Assembly: GCA_050954785.1 (NCBI GenBank)
Contig: JBPBQO010000171.1
Span: forward strand, 1 to 64,000
Source of the DNA: Lichenicola sp050954785
GTDB lineage: Bacteria; Pseudomonadota; Alphaproteobacteria; Acetobacterales; Acetobacteraceae
DNA: 64,000 nt
Direction: 5' to 3'
The notes below the pieces were generated by a model. That model did not search any database, was not told the origin of the DNA, and was given only the letters and a program-made list of their open reading frames with translations. Position numbers and translations under genes: made by a program. How positions within the stretch are numbered: position 1 is the stretch's first letter; each line of letters starts with the position of its first letter. This document shows, piece by piece, positions 17,496 to 25,672 of the stretch.

Positions 17496-19673
17496 ATGCC
17501 TGCACGTCCTTCCTGGCTGGAGACCGACTTGACTGCACACTCCGTTCGTCTCCGGCTTCCGAACATCCTGGCCGCAGCCGCCATGCTCTGTCTGTCCGCC
17601 ATCGCAGCGCCATCGGCGCGGGCAGCCGAGAGTGCCGCCGTTACCACCGACCACGACACCGTTACGCTGGTCACCGATCAGCAGAGCTGGGCTCCGGGCC
17701 GTGCGCTCGGGGTCGGCCTGCGGCTCAAGCTGGCTCCGGGCTGGCACACCTACTGGTCCAATCCGGGCGATGCCGGAGAGGCGGCGACGATCGCGGTGAC
17801 CGCATCGGGTGGCGGCGCCGGCGAGACAAGTACTATCGTCTGGCCGGTGCCGGAGCGCCTGCCGGAAGGCCCGCTGATGAGCTACGCCTATACCGGCGAT
17901 GTCCTGCTGCCGCTGAAGCTGCTGCCGACCGCTACCCCGGGCCAGGACGGTGCGAAGCTGGTCGTCAAGGCGACCGCCGAATGGCTCGCCTGCGCCACGG
18001 TCTGCGTGCCGGAGCAGGGCACCTTCTCCATTACCCTGCCCGCCGGTCCTGCCGCCGCTTCGCCCCAGACCTCGCCTGAGGCCGGCCTGTTCGACGCGGC
18101 CCGCGAGGCGGCGCCGCGTCCGTCGCCGTTCGCCGCCCACATTGCCCGCGACGGAACCTTCACCCTGACCGGCGCCGGCCTGTCGCCCACCTCGGTCGCC
18201 GCTGCCTGGCTGTTCCCGGCAAGCCCGGGGCTGATCGATCAGACCGCCATGCAGACCCCGGTCATCCATGACGGCTCGATCGCCATTCCGCTCAAGCCCG
18301 CATCCGGCTTCAAGCCGGACCGGCCGTTCGACGCGTTGGTGGTGCTGCGCGACCCCGCCGGCCAGCAGAGCGCGTTGACCGTATCGGCTGCGCCCGGCGC
18401 ATCCACGCCGGTTCGGTCCGGATCGACGACCGACATCCCGGACATGCTGATGCTGGCGCTCGTCGGCGGGCTGATCCTGAACCTGATGCCGTGCGTGTTC
18501 CCGGTGCTGGCGATGAAGGCGATGGCGCTCAGCAAGCTGTCCGGCCTGGCCCGTCGCGAGCAGCGCCTGTCCGCCCTGTTCTATACGGCCGGCATCCTGG
18601 TCGCGTTCGGGGCTCTCGGGGGGCTTACGCTCAGCCTGCGTGCCGCCGGTTCCTCGGTCGGCTGGGGTTTCCAGTTCCAGTCGCTGGCGTTCGTCGCCGC
18701 CACCTGCTGGCTGCTGTTCCTGGTCGGTCTCAACCTGGTCGGCGCGTTCGAGGTCGGCGGCAGTCTTACCGGTGCCGGGCAGGAGCTTGCCGGCCGTCGC
18801 GGCCATGTCGGCGACTTCGCCACCGGCCTGCTGGCGGTGCTGGTGGCGACCCCCTGCACCGCCCCGTTCATGGCGGGCGCACTGGCCGGTGCGCTGAGCG
18901 CGCCGGCACTGGTCGGCATGTCGGTGTTCCTGGTCATGGGTCTCGGGCTGGCGCTGCCCTATTTGTTGTTCGCCTGCATTCCCCGGCTGGCCTCGTCGCT
19001 GCCGCGGCCGGGCGCCTGGATGGACATCCTGAAGCAGGCGATGGCGTTTCCGATCTTCGCCGCCTGCGCCTGGCTCGCCTGGGTTGCCAGCACCGAGGGC
19101 GGATCGGCCGGCGTGCTCACCGTCGCGGCCGGCCTGGTCCTGCTGGGCACCGCCGCCTGGCTGTTCGGCCTGTCGCAGCGCCTGGCGATGTCGAGCGCCG
19201 GCACCGACGGCGTGCGCGGCGCCCGGTTCTCCGGGTTTCTGTCGCTGGCCTTCCTGCTGGCGGCGCTCGCCATGCTGCCCGGCCTGGGCAAGGCCTCGTC
19301 CGGCGGGCAGACCGCGCTGGCCGGTGACGGTTGGGAAGCATTCTCGGAGACGAAGCTGGCATCGCTGCGCCAGTCGGGCCGTCCGGTGCTGGTGGACATG
19401 AGTGCCGCCTGGTGCGTGAGCTGCCTGGTCAACGAGCGGATCGCGTTCCGGTCGGCGTCGGTCCGTGCCGCCTTCGCCGAGCATCACGTGGCGCTATTGA
19501 AGGGCGACTGGACCCTGCGCGACGAGGCGATCACCCGGTTCCTGCAGGCGCACGGACGCGATGGCGTGCCCTTCTATATTTATTATCCCGCAGGTGCGGA
19601 CGGTCAGGTCTGGCCGCAGATCCTGACGCCGAGCCTGGTGCTGCACGCGATCGGCACGACCGCCGCTCAGTAA
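17496..19673 (+). CDS. DsbD/ScsB-family thiol:disulfide interchange protein
   Basis: This 725-residue three-part protein starts with a signal peptide (ending APSARA). A periplasmic N-terminal domain has the paired cysteines in WLACATVCVPEQGTF. Then comes a DsbD/CcdA-type membrane domain with about eight helices and the redox cysteines in LNLMPCVFPVLAMK and VATPCTAPFMAG. The C-terminal thioredoxin domain has WCVSC at C640/C643. Such proteins carry electrons from cytoplasmic thioredoxin to periplasmic substrates. The N-terminal domain is more like the ScsB/DsbC-interacting type than classical DsbD. Its last seven bases overlap the end of the convergent lipoprotein gene. Confidence 0.92.
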   Translation: MPARPSWLETDLTAHSVRLRLPNILAAAAMLCLSAIAAPSARAAESAAVTTDHDTVTLVTDQQSWAPGRALGVGLRLKLAPGWHTYWSNPGDAGEAATIAVTASGGGAGETSTIVWPVPERLPEGPLMSYAYTGDVLLPLKLLPTATPGQDGAKLVVKATAEWLACATVCVPEQGTFSITLPAGPAAASPQTSPEAGLFDAAREAAPRPSPFAAHIARDGTFTLTGAGLSPTSVAAAWLFPASPGLIDQTAMQTPVIHDGSIAIPLKPASGFKPDRPFDALVVLRDPAGQQSALTVSAAPGASTPVRSGSTTDIPDMLMLALVGGLILNLMPCVFPVLAMKAMALSKLSGLARREQRLSALFYTAGILVAFGALGGLTLSLRAAGSSVGWGFQFQSLAFVAATCWLLFLVGLNLVGAFEVGGSLTGAGQELAGRRGHVGDFATGLLAVLVATPCTAPFMAGALAGALSAPALVGMSVFLVMGLGLALPYLLFACIPRLASSLPRPGAWMDILKQAMAFPIFAACAWLAWVASTEGGSAGVLTVAAGLVLLGTAAWLFGLSQRLAMSSAGTDGVRGARFSGFLSLAFLLAALAMLPGLGKASSGGQTALAGDGWEAFSETKLASLRQSGRPVLVDMSAAWCVSCLVNERIAFRSASVRAAFAEHHVALLKGDWTLRDEAITRFLQAHGRDGVPFYIYYPAGADGQVWPQILTPSLVLHAIGTTAAQ

Positions 19674-20776
19674 CCCGAGCCGGTCGGCGGTTGATCCGCG
19701 GTGCTGCTGGACGGGTGATAGCCGGGCGGGACCGGATAGGCGGATTGCGGCATGGTCGCCGGTGCCGCCGGACTGCCCGTGCCTTGGGCTCCCGCATGGT
19801 AGCCTGGCGGTACCGGGTAACTGGATGGCGCCTGATACGTCGGGGAGGGTGCAACGCCCGGTGACGGTGTCGAAGGCGATGCTGCCACCGGCGACGTCCC
19901 GGGCGGGGCCTGCAGGAAGCTCGGCGGCGGCGACAACTGGATCGGACCCGGCGCTGCCGTGGGATCGACCGCATCCGGCCCGGTGGATGCCGGCACGGCC
20001 GGTACGGTATCTGGCTGCTGCTGTGGCTGGCCGGCCGGTATCGCACCGGGCGAAGGCGCCAACTGCATCGGCGCGCCGACCGATGCTGGGCTCATCGCCG
20101 AATTGGGCTGTTCGGTAGGCACGGAGGACGGCGGGGCTCCCGGGCCGGTCAGCGACTGCTGCTCGACCGAGGCAGCCACCGGCGCGCCGGACGCATCGAG
20201 CATCCAGTCGCCGAGTGTCCGGCGAAGCTGGAACTCGAACTCGACGTTCATGTCCTGCATCATCTGCGTGGTCAGATTGTAGAGTTCGGCCTTCACCCCG
20301 TCATTGTCGGAGTTCGAACCGGGCACGAATTGCCTGGACACGTGTGCTTCGGCATAGCCGGCATGGCCGCCGCCGTTGCTGACGATGTCGAGATGCACCG
20401 CGAGCGCGCCATCCAGGGCCCCGCCCTGCTGTCCGGTGATCGACGCCTGGTCGATCGTGAAGACGGCGGTGCCGGAGTTGCCCGCGGCAACCAGCCGGTC
20501 CTGCGCCATCTGCTTGAGCGCCTGGTCCGGGGATACCGGCGCGTTCGGACCGAGATCGTTCGGACCGGTCGGCGGCGGAACGTGGTCCTCGACCCGGATC
20601 TGTCCGACGTTGATCCGCAGCGGCGTCAGATAGCTGTAGCTCGGCTGCTTGAACACCGGCTCCGGATGGCTGTCGCCGCCGCATCCGGCCAGCAACAGGA
20701 TTGCGGTCAGGCTGGTCAGGCCAAGGCACAGCCGCAGGGCGCTGTCTCGCGGACGCCGCGTCTCCAACAGGGTCAT
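19667..20776 (-). CDS. Proline/glutamine-rich lipoprotein of unknown function
   Basis: The product has 369 residues. A lipoprotein signal peptide ends in the lipobox LLLAGCGGDS. Residues of roughly 40-180 form a compact domain (SYLTPLRINVGQIRVEDHVP; DQALKQMAQDRLVAAGNSG; AVHLDIVSNGGGHAGYAEAH; MMQDMNVEFEFQLRRTLGDW) reminiscent of outer-membrane lipoproteins that build a small alpha-beta domain. The second half is low-complexity P, Q, S, A and G with a repeated YPVPPGYH motif. It overlaps the 359-residue gene upstream by one base (TGATG), so the two are coupled. No family name is offered for the first domain. Confidence 0.8.
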   Translation of the reverse strand: MTLLETRRPRDSALRLCLGLTSLTAILLLAGCGGDSHPEPVFKQPSYSYLTPLRINVGQIRVEDHVPPPTGPNDLGPNAPVSPDQALKQMAQDRLVAAGNSGTAVFTIDQASITGQQGGALDGALAVHLDIVSNGGGHAGYAEAHVSRQFVPGSNSDNDGVKAELYNLTTQMMQDMNVEFEFQLRRTLGDWMLDASGAPVAASVEQQSLTGPGAPPSSVPTEQPNSAMSPASVGAPMQLAPSPGAIPAGQPQQQPDTVPAVPASTGPDAVDPTAAPGPIQLSPPPSFLQAPPGTSPVAASPSTPSPGVAPSPTYQAPSSYPVPPGYHAGAQGTGSPAAPATMPQSAYPVPPGYHPSSSTADQPPTGSGY

Positions 20777-21855
20777 CAACCGTTGCCGAGCCCCAGCAGG
20801 CGCTGCCACCAGTTCGGCGGCGGCGGCGGGCTTGCGGCCCGAACCGGTGCGACAGGACGTGCTGTCCTGATGGATTCCGCGACCGGAGTCGCATAGGCGG
20901 TGTGGAGCACGCGCTCATCACTGCGCGATGCGGCAGGCGCTGCCGCCGGTTCAGCGTGCAAAGTCGGCGGTTCGTCCAGGCCGGTCTGCGGCGGCGGCAC
21001 GATGTGTACCAGGCCCGGTTCAAGCCCTTCGGCCTCCGGCAGCATGACGATACGGTTGGTATTGGTCGCGTAATAGACCAGCAGCAGCGTCAGCGGGTCA
21101 TGTGCTGCCGTGGCCGGGCCGCTGGTGAACACGACCGATGCGGACGGCACATACAAATGCCGGTCGCCCGACGTCCGGCCGATCAACAGGTAGAAGACCA
21201 GCCCGGTATCGCGATCGAGAAAGCGGAAGGCGGAATGGCCAGGCAGCTCCAGCTTTTCCTGTGAGGCCAGTTCGACGCCGTCGTCCAGCGGCGACGGTAT
21301 CGAGATGCGTGCCAGCGACGCGGCCGCGCTCTGGAGCGTCTGCTCGATGCGGGCGACCTGGAAGGTGATTCCGGAATGGGTGTAGCTGGTGCCGATCGCA
21401 CCCAGCGACGCCACCGAAACGACATCCGGCTGTCCGGGAACGGTCGGCACCACCGCTGCGATCAGGTTGTGCACATTCTCGACGAGGAATCCCTCGAATG
21501 CGTGCGAGGCGGATGGAACCGCCGCATGCGGTGCCTTGACCGCTTCGTCGAACAGGTTCCGCACCAGTGGCTCGGCATGCTGCAGGAACAGGTCGCGCGT
21601 CGGCCCAGTCAGTGTGTTGGCAGCGTTCGAGCGGAACTCGAGAGCGGAGTCGAGCATCCAATAGGTCCCTGGATGATCCGCATGCACAAGCTCCAGGATG
21701 TGGAACGGCGGCAGCCCGGTCTGCAGACCGCGTGCGCTCCAGCCGGCATTGAATTCCGGCACTGGCACGCCGCTCATCGTGATCGGATAGAACGCACCAT
21801 CGGCGTCGGCCACCTGAACGCTGCCGTCGACAAACGAGACCGGCCAAATAGGCAC
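20776..21855 (-). CDS. Conserved-looking protein of unknown function, coupled to a lipoprotein gene
   Basis: The product has 359 residues, no signal peptide and no clear transmembrane helix. The N-terminal half contains VSFVDGSVQVADADGAFYPI, HAFEGFLVENVHNLIAAVVP and TSYTHSGITFQVARIEQTLQ; the C-terminal 60 residues are rich in A and P and end PPPPNWWQRLLGLGNG. I do not recognise the family. It is followed with a one-base overlap by a lipoprotein gene and lies 83 bases downstream of hslO. Coupling suggests the two work together at the envelope, but this is inference from position alone. Confidence 0.75.
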   Translation of the reverse strand: MPIWPVSFVDGSVQVADADGAFYPITMSGVPVPEFNAGWSARGLQTGLPPFHILELVHADHPGTYWMLDSALEFRSNAANTLTGPTRDLFLQHAEPLVRNLFDEAVKAPHAAVPSASHAFEGFLVENVHNLIAAVVPTVPGQPDVVSVASLGAIGTSYTHSGITFQVARIEQTLQSAAASLARISIPSPLDDGVELASQEKLELPGHSAFRFLDRDTGLVFYLLIGRTSGDRHLYVPSASVVFTSGPATAAHDPLTLLLVYYATNTNRIVMLPEAEGLEPGLVHIVPPPQTGLDEPPTLHAEPAAAPAASRSDERVLHTAYATPVAESIRTARPVAPVRAASPPPPPNWWQRLLGLGNG

Positions 21856-21938
21856 GTGGGGACCTCCAGCAGAAAACTATCGTTTCGAAACTACAAAGCA
21901 ACGGCTCTCGCGACAAGCGGCCAGACCGGCCGACCGCC

Positions 21939-22925
21939 TCAGCTTCCGTGCACCGTCTCCCGGGGAAAGCGGAAATCGATGTTGCAGAACTCGCAGGTCA
22001 TGACGATGTCGCCCTCGATCTGCATGTCGTCCAGATCGGGAGCCGGGAAGGTTTCGAGTATTCCGGCGAGTTTTGCGCGCGAGCAACGGCAGCCATAGGC
22101 CAGCGCCCGCGGCCGGTCGATCGCCACCCCTTCGGTCAGGAACAGCCGGTCGAGCAGTTGCTCCGAGCTGAGCGTCTCGTCGAGCAGTTCCTCTTCGCCG
22201 AGAGTCGATGCCAGGATGACTGCGGTGTTCCACGCATCCGCGTCGGTGCCGTCGTGCGGGATCTGCTCGGCGTCAAGGACCGCGTTATCGAGCTCGCGTT
22301 CCAGTTCGATACCGCCATCGGCCGCGATCCGCTCCAGCACCAGCGCCGCTGCGCGCCAGCCGCTCGACGTCCGTCGACAGGCCAGCCGCACCCAGCACTC
22401 GTGCTGTTCGCTGGTTTCGAAATAATGGCCGGCCATCGCTCCCAGGGTCTCACCCTCGATCGAGACGATGCCCTGATGGCGCTCCATGTCCGGGCCCTGG
22501 TCGACACTGAAAGCCAGATAGCCACTGCCGAGCAGCGCGTAGGCGCTCGGCGCCGGATCGGCATCGAGCAGGGCCGACATGCGTTCCTGGTCGACCCGTG
22601 CATGGAAGCGCAGCGCGCCTGAGTCGGTGCAGTCGGCCAGCATCATCGAGACCGGGCCGTCGCCCTTGGCCTGAAGACTGAACGAGCCACGGAACTTGAG
22701 CGCCGATGCGAGCCCGGCGACCAATGCCAGCGCCTCTCCGGCGAGCTTGCTGACCGGTGGCGGGTTGTCGTGCCGGCCGATCAGGGCATCGGCGAGGATG
22801 CCGAGCTGCACCAGCCGGCCGCGAACCGGCCGGTTCGGCAGAAAGAACGGCGTTATGCCGCGCGGGACCACGATATCGGGCACATCCGGACGGTTCGGAT
22901 CAAGAAAGGCTGGGGTATCGACCAT
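21939..22925 (-). CDS. hslO: Hsp33 redox-regulated chaperone
   Basis: The 328-residue protein has the Hsp33 pattern RGRLVQLGILADALIGRHDN, LKFRGSFSLQAKGDGPVSMM and the C-terminal zinc site CRCSRAKLAGIL with MTCEFCNIDF (CxC then CxxC). Under oxidation these cysteines form disulfides, release zinc and switch on holdase activity in the cytosol. The start at 22925 (MVDTPAFL) gives the normal family length; an upstream ATG would add 13 residues. It lies downstream of argD-argF on the same strand, an order I associate with acetic acid bacteria. No truncation is seen. Confidence 0.95.
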   Translation of the reverse strand: MVDTPAFLDPNRPDVPDIVVPRGITPFFLPNRPVRGRLVQLGILADALIGRHDNPPPVSKLAGEALALVAGLASALKFRGSFSLQAKGDGPVSMMLADCTDSGALRFHARVDQERMSALLDADPAPSAYALLGSGYLAFSVDQGPDMERHQGIVSIEGETLGAMAGHYFETSEQHECWVRLACRRTSSGWRAAALVLERIAADGGIELERELDNAVLDAEQIPHDGTDADAWNTAVILASTLGEEELLDETLSSEQLLDRLFLTEGVAIDRPRALAYGCRCSRAKLAGILETFPAPDLDDMQIEGDIVMTCEFCNIDFRFPRETVHGS

Positions 22926-23005
22926 GATGGCAAAATAGTGCGGCACACCGCGGTTCGCCAGCACCGGTCTGCGGTGCGGCGCTCCGGGCTAAGCCGAGCC
23001 GGCGA

Positions 23006-23314
23006 TCAGACCCGCTCGGAAATCGCGGCTTCCAGGGCCTCGAGCTTGAGCTCGAGTGTTCTGAGCGCCTGTCCCGGCAAATTCTCCTGCTCGCGCAACG
23101 CCTTGATCAGGGTCTGCCGGCAGCGATCGTGCGCCGCGTCGATATCCTCGGGACTGCGGGTCGACGCGAGGCAGTCGAGATAGGCGTTGCGCAGCTTGTT
23201 GGTGTTGGGACCCTGTCGCAGCGTGGAGAATATTTCCTCTACGCTCTGCTCCACCCAGCCCGGCGCCGAAGGCACGTCCTCGGTGCTGGACGGGCTTTGG
23301 GGATCATCGCTCAT
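23006..23314 (-). CDS. Small acidic helical protein of unknown function
   Basis: The product has 102 residues from the second ATG (MSDDPQSPSS). After a disordered polar N-terminus it is almost entirely helical and charged (WVEQSVEEIFSTLRQGPNTN, LRTLELKLEALEAAISERV) and may form a coiled coil at the C-terminus. Two cysteines occur, in LDCLAS and HDRCRQ. It sits between argF and hslO on the same strand with about 27 bases to argF, so it is likely in the arginine operon. I recognise no domain. Confidence 0.7.
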   Translation of the reverse strand: MSDDPQSPSSTEDVPSAPGWVEQSVEEIFSTLRQGPNTNKLRNAYLDCLASTRSPEDIDAAHDRCRQTLIKALREQENLPGQALRTLELKLEALEAAISERV

Positions 23315-23341
23315 GCCTGTCATCGGCTCTCCCTGACCATG

Positions 23342-24373
23342 TCATGGTGGTCCTGCGTCCTGTCCGATCACGGCCCAGTCGGGACCGCCGAGAACCCAGG
23401 CGAGCAGCGCCTTCTGGGCATGCATCCGGTTCTCGGCTTCGTCGAACACCACGGACCACCGTCCCTCGATCACCTCGTTGGTCACTTCCTCGCCGCGGTG
23501 CGCCGGCAGGCAATGCATGAACAATGCGTCCGGCTTTGCCCGACCCATCAACGCGGCATCGACCCGGTAAGGTTCGAGATGGATATGTCGATTCTCGGTC
23601 GGATCGTCGGACATGCTCACCCACGTGTCCGTAACGACACAGTCCGCATCCCGAACCGCCGCCTGCACATCGCGCACCAGCTCGATCCTGCCCGAACCCG
23701 GCGCGCGCTCGGTTTCGCGCTCGGCCCAGGCCAGCACCTCAGGATTTGGCGCCATTTCGGGCGGCGTCGCCAGCCGCAGGGTAAAGCCGAACCGGATCGC
23801 CGCCTCGATCCAGCTATTGGCAACGTTGTTGCCGTCGCCGCACCAGGCCACGACCCGGCCGGCGATCGGCCCGCGATGTTCCTCGAAGGTCAGGATGTCG
23901 GCCAGCAACTGCGCCGGATGCGACGTGCTGGTCAGGCCGTTGATCACCGGAATATCCGCATGTGCGACCAGCTCTCGCAGCTTGGACGCATTGTCGGTGC
24001 GCACCACCAGCACGTCGAGAAAGCGGGACAGCACACGGGCCGTATCGGCAATGCTTTCCCCACGCCCGAGCTGCATGTCGCGCGGGCTCAGCACCACCAC
24101 GTCGCCGCCGAGCTGGCGCATGGCGACCTCGAACGACACGCGGGTGCGGGTCGACGGCTTCTCCAGCATCAGCCCCAGCGTCAGCCCGGCCAGAGGTCTG
24201 CGCGGGTCCGCCAGGCGCTTGCCGCGCCTGGCCAGCTTCATCGCCTTCGCGACATCGATGATCTGGCGCAGCACCTCTGACGGCAGGTCACGCAAATCGA
24301 GGAAATGGCGAAGCGCCTCGTTGTCGGGGACGACCACTTCATGCCTGGCCATGTCGTTCAGCACGGCGCTCAT
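23342..24373 (-). CDS. argF: Ornithine carbamoyltransferase
   Basis: The protein has 343 residues. The carbamoyl-phosphate loop EKPSTRTRVSFEVAM is followed by the ornithine-side motif MHCLPAHRGEEVTNEVIEG and NGLTSTSHPAQLLADILTF. It converts ornithine and carbamoyl phosphate to citrulline in arginine synthesis. The ATG overlaps the argD stop (ATGA), so it is coupled to argD. About 20 extra residues at the N-terminus precede the usual start of the family, but an internal ATG (MARHEV) seven codons later is also possible. All recognised catalytic motifs are intact. Confidence 0.96.
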   Translation of the reverse strand: MSAVLNDMARHEVVVPDNEALRHFLDLRDLPSEVLRQIIDVAKAMKLARRGKRLADPRRPLAGLTLGLMLEKPSTRTRVSFEVAMRQLGGDVVVLSPRDMQLGRGESIADTARVLSRFLDVLVVRTDNASKLRELVAHADIPVINGLTSTSHPAQLLADILTFEEHRGPIAGRVVAWCGDGNNVANSWIEAAIRFGFTLRLATPPEMAPNPEVLAWAERETERAPGSGRIELVRDVQAAVRDADCVVTDTWVSMSDDPTENRHIHLEPYRVDAALMGRAKPDALFMHCLPAHRGEEVTNEVIEGRWSVVFDEAENRMHAQKALLAWVLGGPDWAVIGQDAGPP

Positions 24374-25587
24374 TGCGCAGCGACCGCTTGAAGCGCCGGT
24401 ACCGCCAGAACGATGCGGTCGGCTGCACGCGCCAGTCGCGCCACCGCTTCCAGGCACTCGGCGTCGCTGACCACCAGCGGCGGGATGACCCGCAGCACGT
24501 CGTCCGCGGCGACCACCACCAGCAGTTCCTCCTGTAGCGCCGCTTCCTGAAGCTGCGCCACCGGGAACCGGCATTTCAGGCCGAGCATCAGCCCGCCGGC
24601 GCTCTCGTGCCCACGCACCCCCTCGAACAGGTCCGGCCGTGCCGCCACCAGCCGTTCCAGTGCGGCATGCAGCGTGCGGCCGCGTGCCTCGATCTGGCCC
24701 AGGAATCCCGGCGCCAGCAGTATGTCGAGCACCGCATTGCCGGCGGCGCAGGCGAGTGGGTTGCCACCGAAGGTGGTGCCGTGCGAGCCGGGCGTGAGGT
24801 GCTTCGCGACCGCCTCGGTCGCCAGGATCGCGCCGAGCGGAAAGCCGCCGCCGATGCCCTTGGCGGTCGAAACGACGTCCGGACGGATCCCGGCCCATTC
24901 ATGCGCGAACAGCCGTCCGGTGCGGCCCATGCCGCACTGGACCTCGTCCAAACCGAGCAGCAGGCCGAACTCGTCGCAGGCCGCGCGCAGCTCGCGCATG
25001 AACCGGACATCGGCGGAATTCACGCCGCTCTCGCCCTGGATCGGCTCGATCATGATGCCGGCGGTGGTCGGGCCGATCGCGTTGCGCAACGCGTTCATGT
25101 TGCCCAATGGCACGTGGTCGAAGCCGGGTGCGGGCTCGCCGAAGCCGGACAGGTATTTGGCGTTGCCGGTGGCGGACAGCATCGCCAGCGTGCGTCCGTG
25201 GAACGCGCCATTGAAGCAGATGATGCGGGTACGCTCGGGATGCCCTGTCGCGGCCTGGGCCCGGCGCATCATCTTCACCATGCCCTCGTTCGCTTCCGCG
25301 CCCGAGTTGCAGAAGAACACGCTGTCGGCGAACGACGCCGCGACAAGTCGTGCCGCCAGCCGCTCCGCCTGCGGAACACGATACAGGTTCGAGACGTGCA
25401 TGACCTTGCCCGCCTGTTCGGCGATCGCGGACACCAGGTGCGGATGGTTATGGCCGAGCGAGGAGGTAGCGATTCCGGCGCCGAAATCGAGGAATCGTCG
25501 CTGATCCGACGTGTACAGCCAGACGCCGTCGCCATGCTCGAAAGCAAGGTCGGCACGGTTGTAGGTGGGCATCAGCGAAGGGATCAT
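24370..25587 (-). CDS. argD: Acetylornithine aminotransferase (class III, PLP)
   Basis: The protein has 405 residues from MIPSLMPTYNRADLAFEHGD. Class-III aminotransferase hallmarks are present: FFCNSGAEANEGMVKMMRRA, the aspartate in LLLGLDEVQCGMGRTG and the PLP lysine in VVSTAKGIGGGFPLGA, followed by HGTTFGGNPLACAAGNAVLD. It transfers the amino group in the N-acetylglutamate semialdehyde step and may also serve in lysine synthesis as in other bacteria. It is the first of the argD-argF unit. The frame remains open upstream of the chosen ATG, but the homology starts at that ATG. Confidence 0.95.
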   Translation of the reverse strand: MIPSLMPTYNRADLAFEHGDGVWLYTSDQRRFLDFGAGIATSSLGHNHPHLVSAIAEQAGKVMHVSNLYRVPQAERLAARLVAASFADSVFFCNSGAEANEGMVKMMRRAQAATGHPERTRIICFNGAFHGRTLAMLSATGNAKYLSGFGEPAPGFDHVPLGNMNALRNAIGPTTAGIMIEPIQGESGVNSADVRFMRELRAACDEFGLLLGLDEVQCGMGRTGRLFAHEWAGIRPDVVSTAKGIGGGFPLGAILATEAVAKHLTPGSHGTTFGGNPLACAAGNAVLDILLAPGFLGQIEARGRTLHAALERLVAARPDLFEGVRGHESAGGLMLGLKCRFPVAQLQEAALQEELLVVVAADDVLRVIPPLVVSDAECLEAVARLARAADRIVLAVPALQAVAAQ

Positions 25588-25672
25588 CGTCAGGCTTTCT
25601 CGGCCTTGGGGGCATTGGAATGGGGTTGAGGAGGGGTGAACGCCGGAGAATGCGGCGTCGTTCAAAACCAAG

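Noticed and set aside
17481..19487. Long open frame antisense to the dsbD-like gene
   Set aside because: GC-rich codon bias leaves long antisense frames open; the translation is low-complexity R/Q/G and matches nothing, while the sense strand has clear redox motifs. The same applies to long antisense frames over the YfhO-like and RND genes.
23342..24898. A longer argF start well upstream
   Set aside because: The open frame continues upstream through argD, but OTCase homology begins at the ATG at 24373 that overlaps the argD stop.
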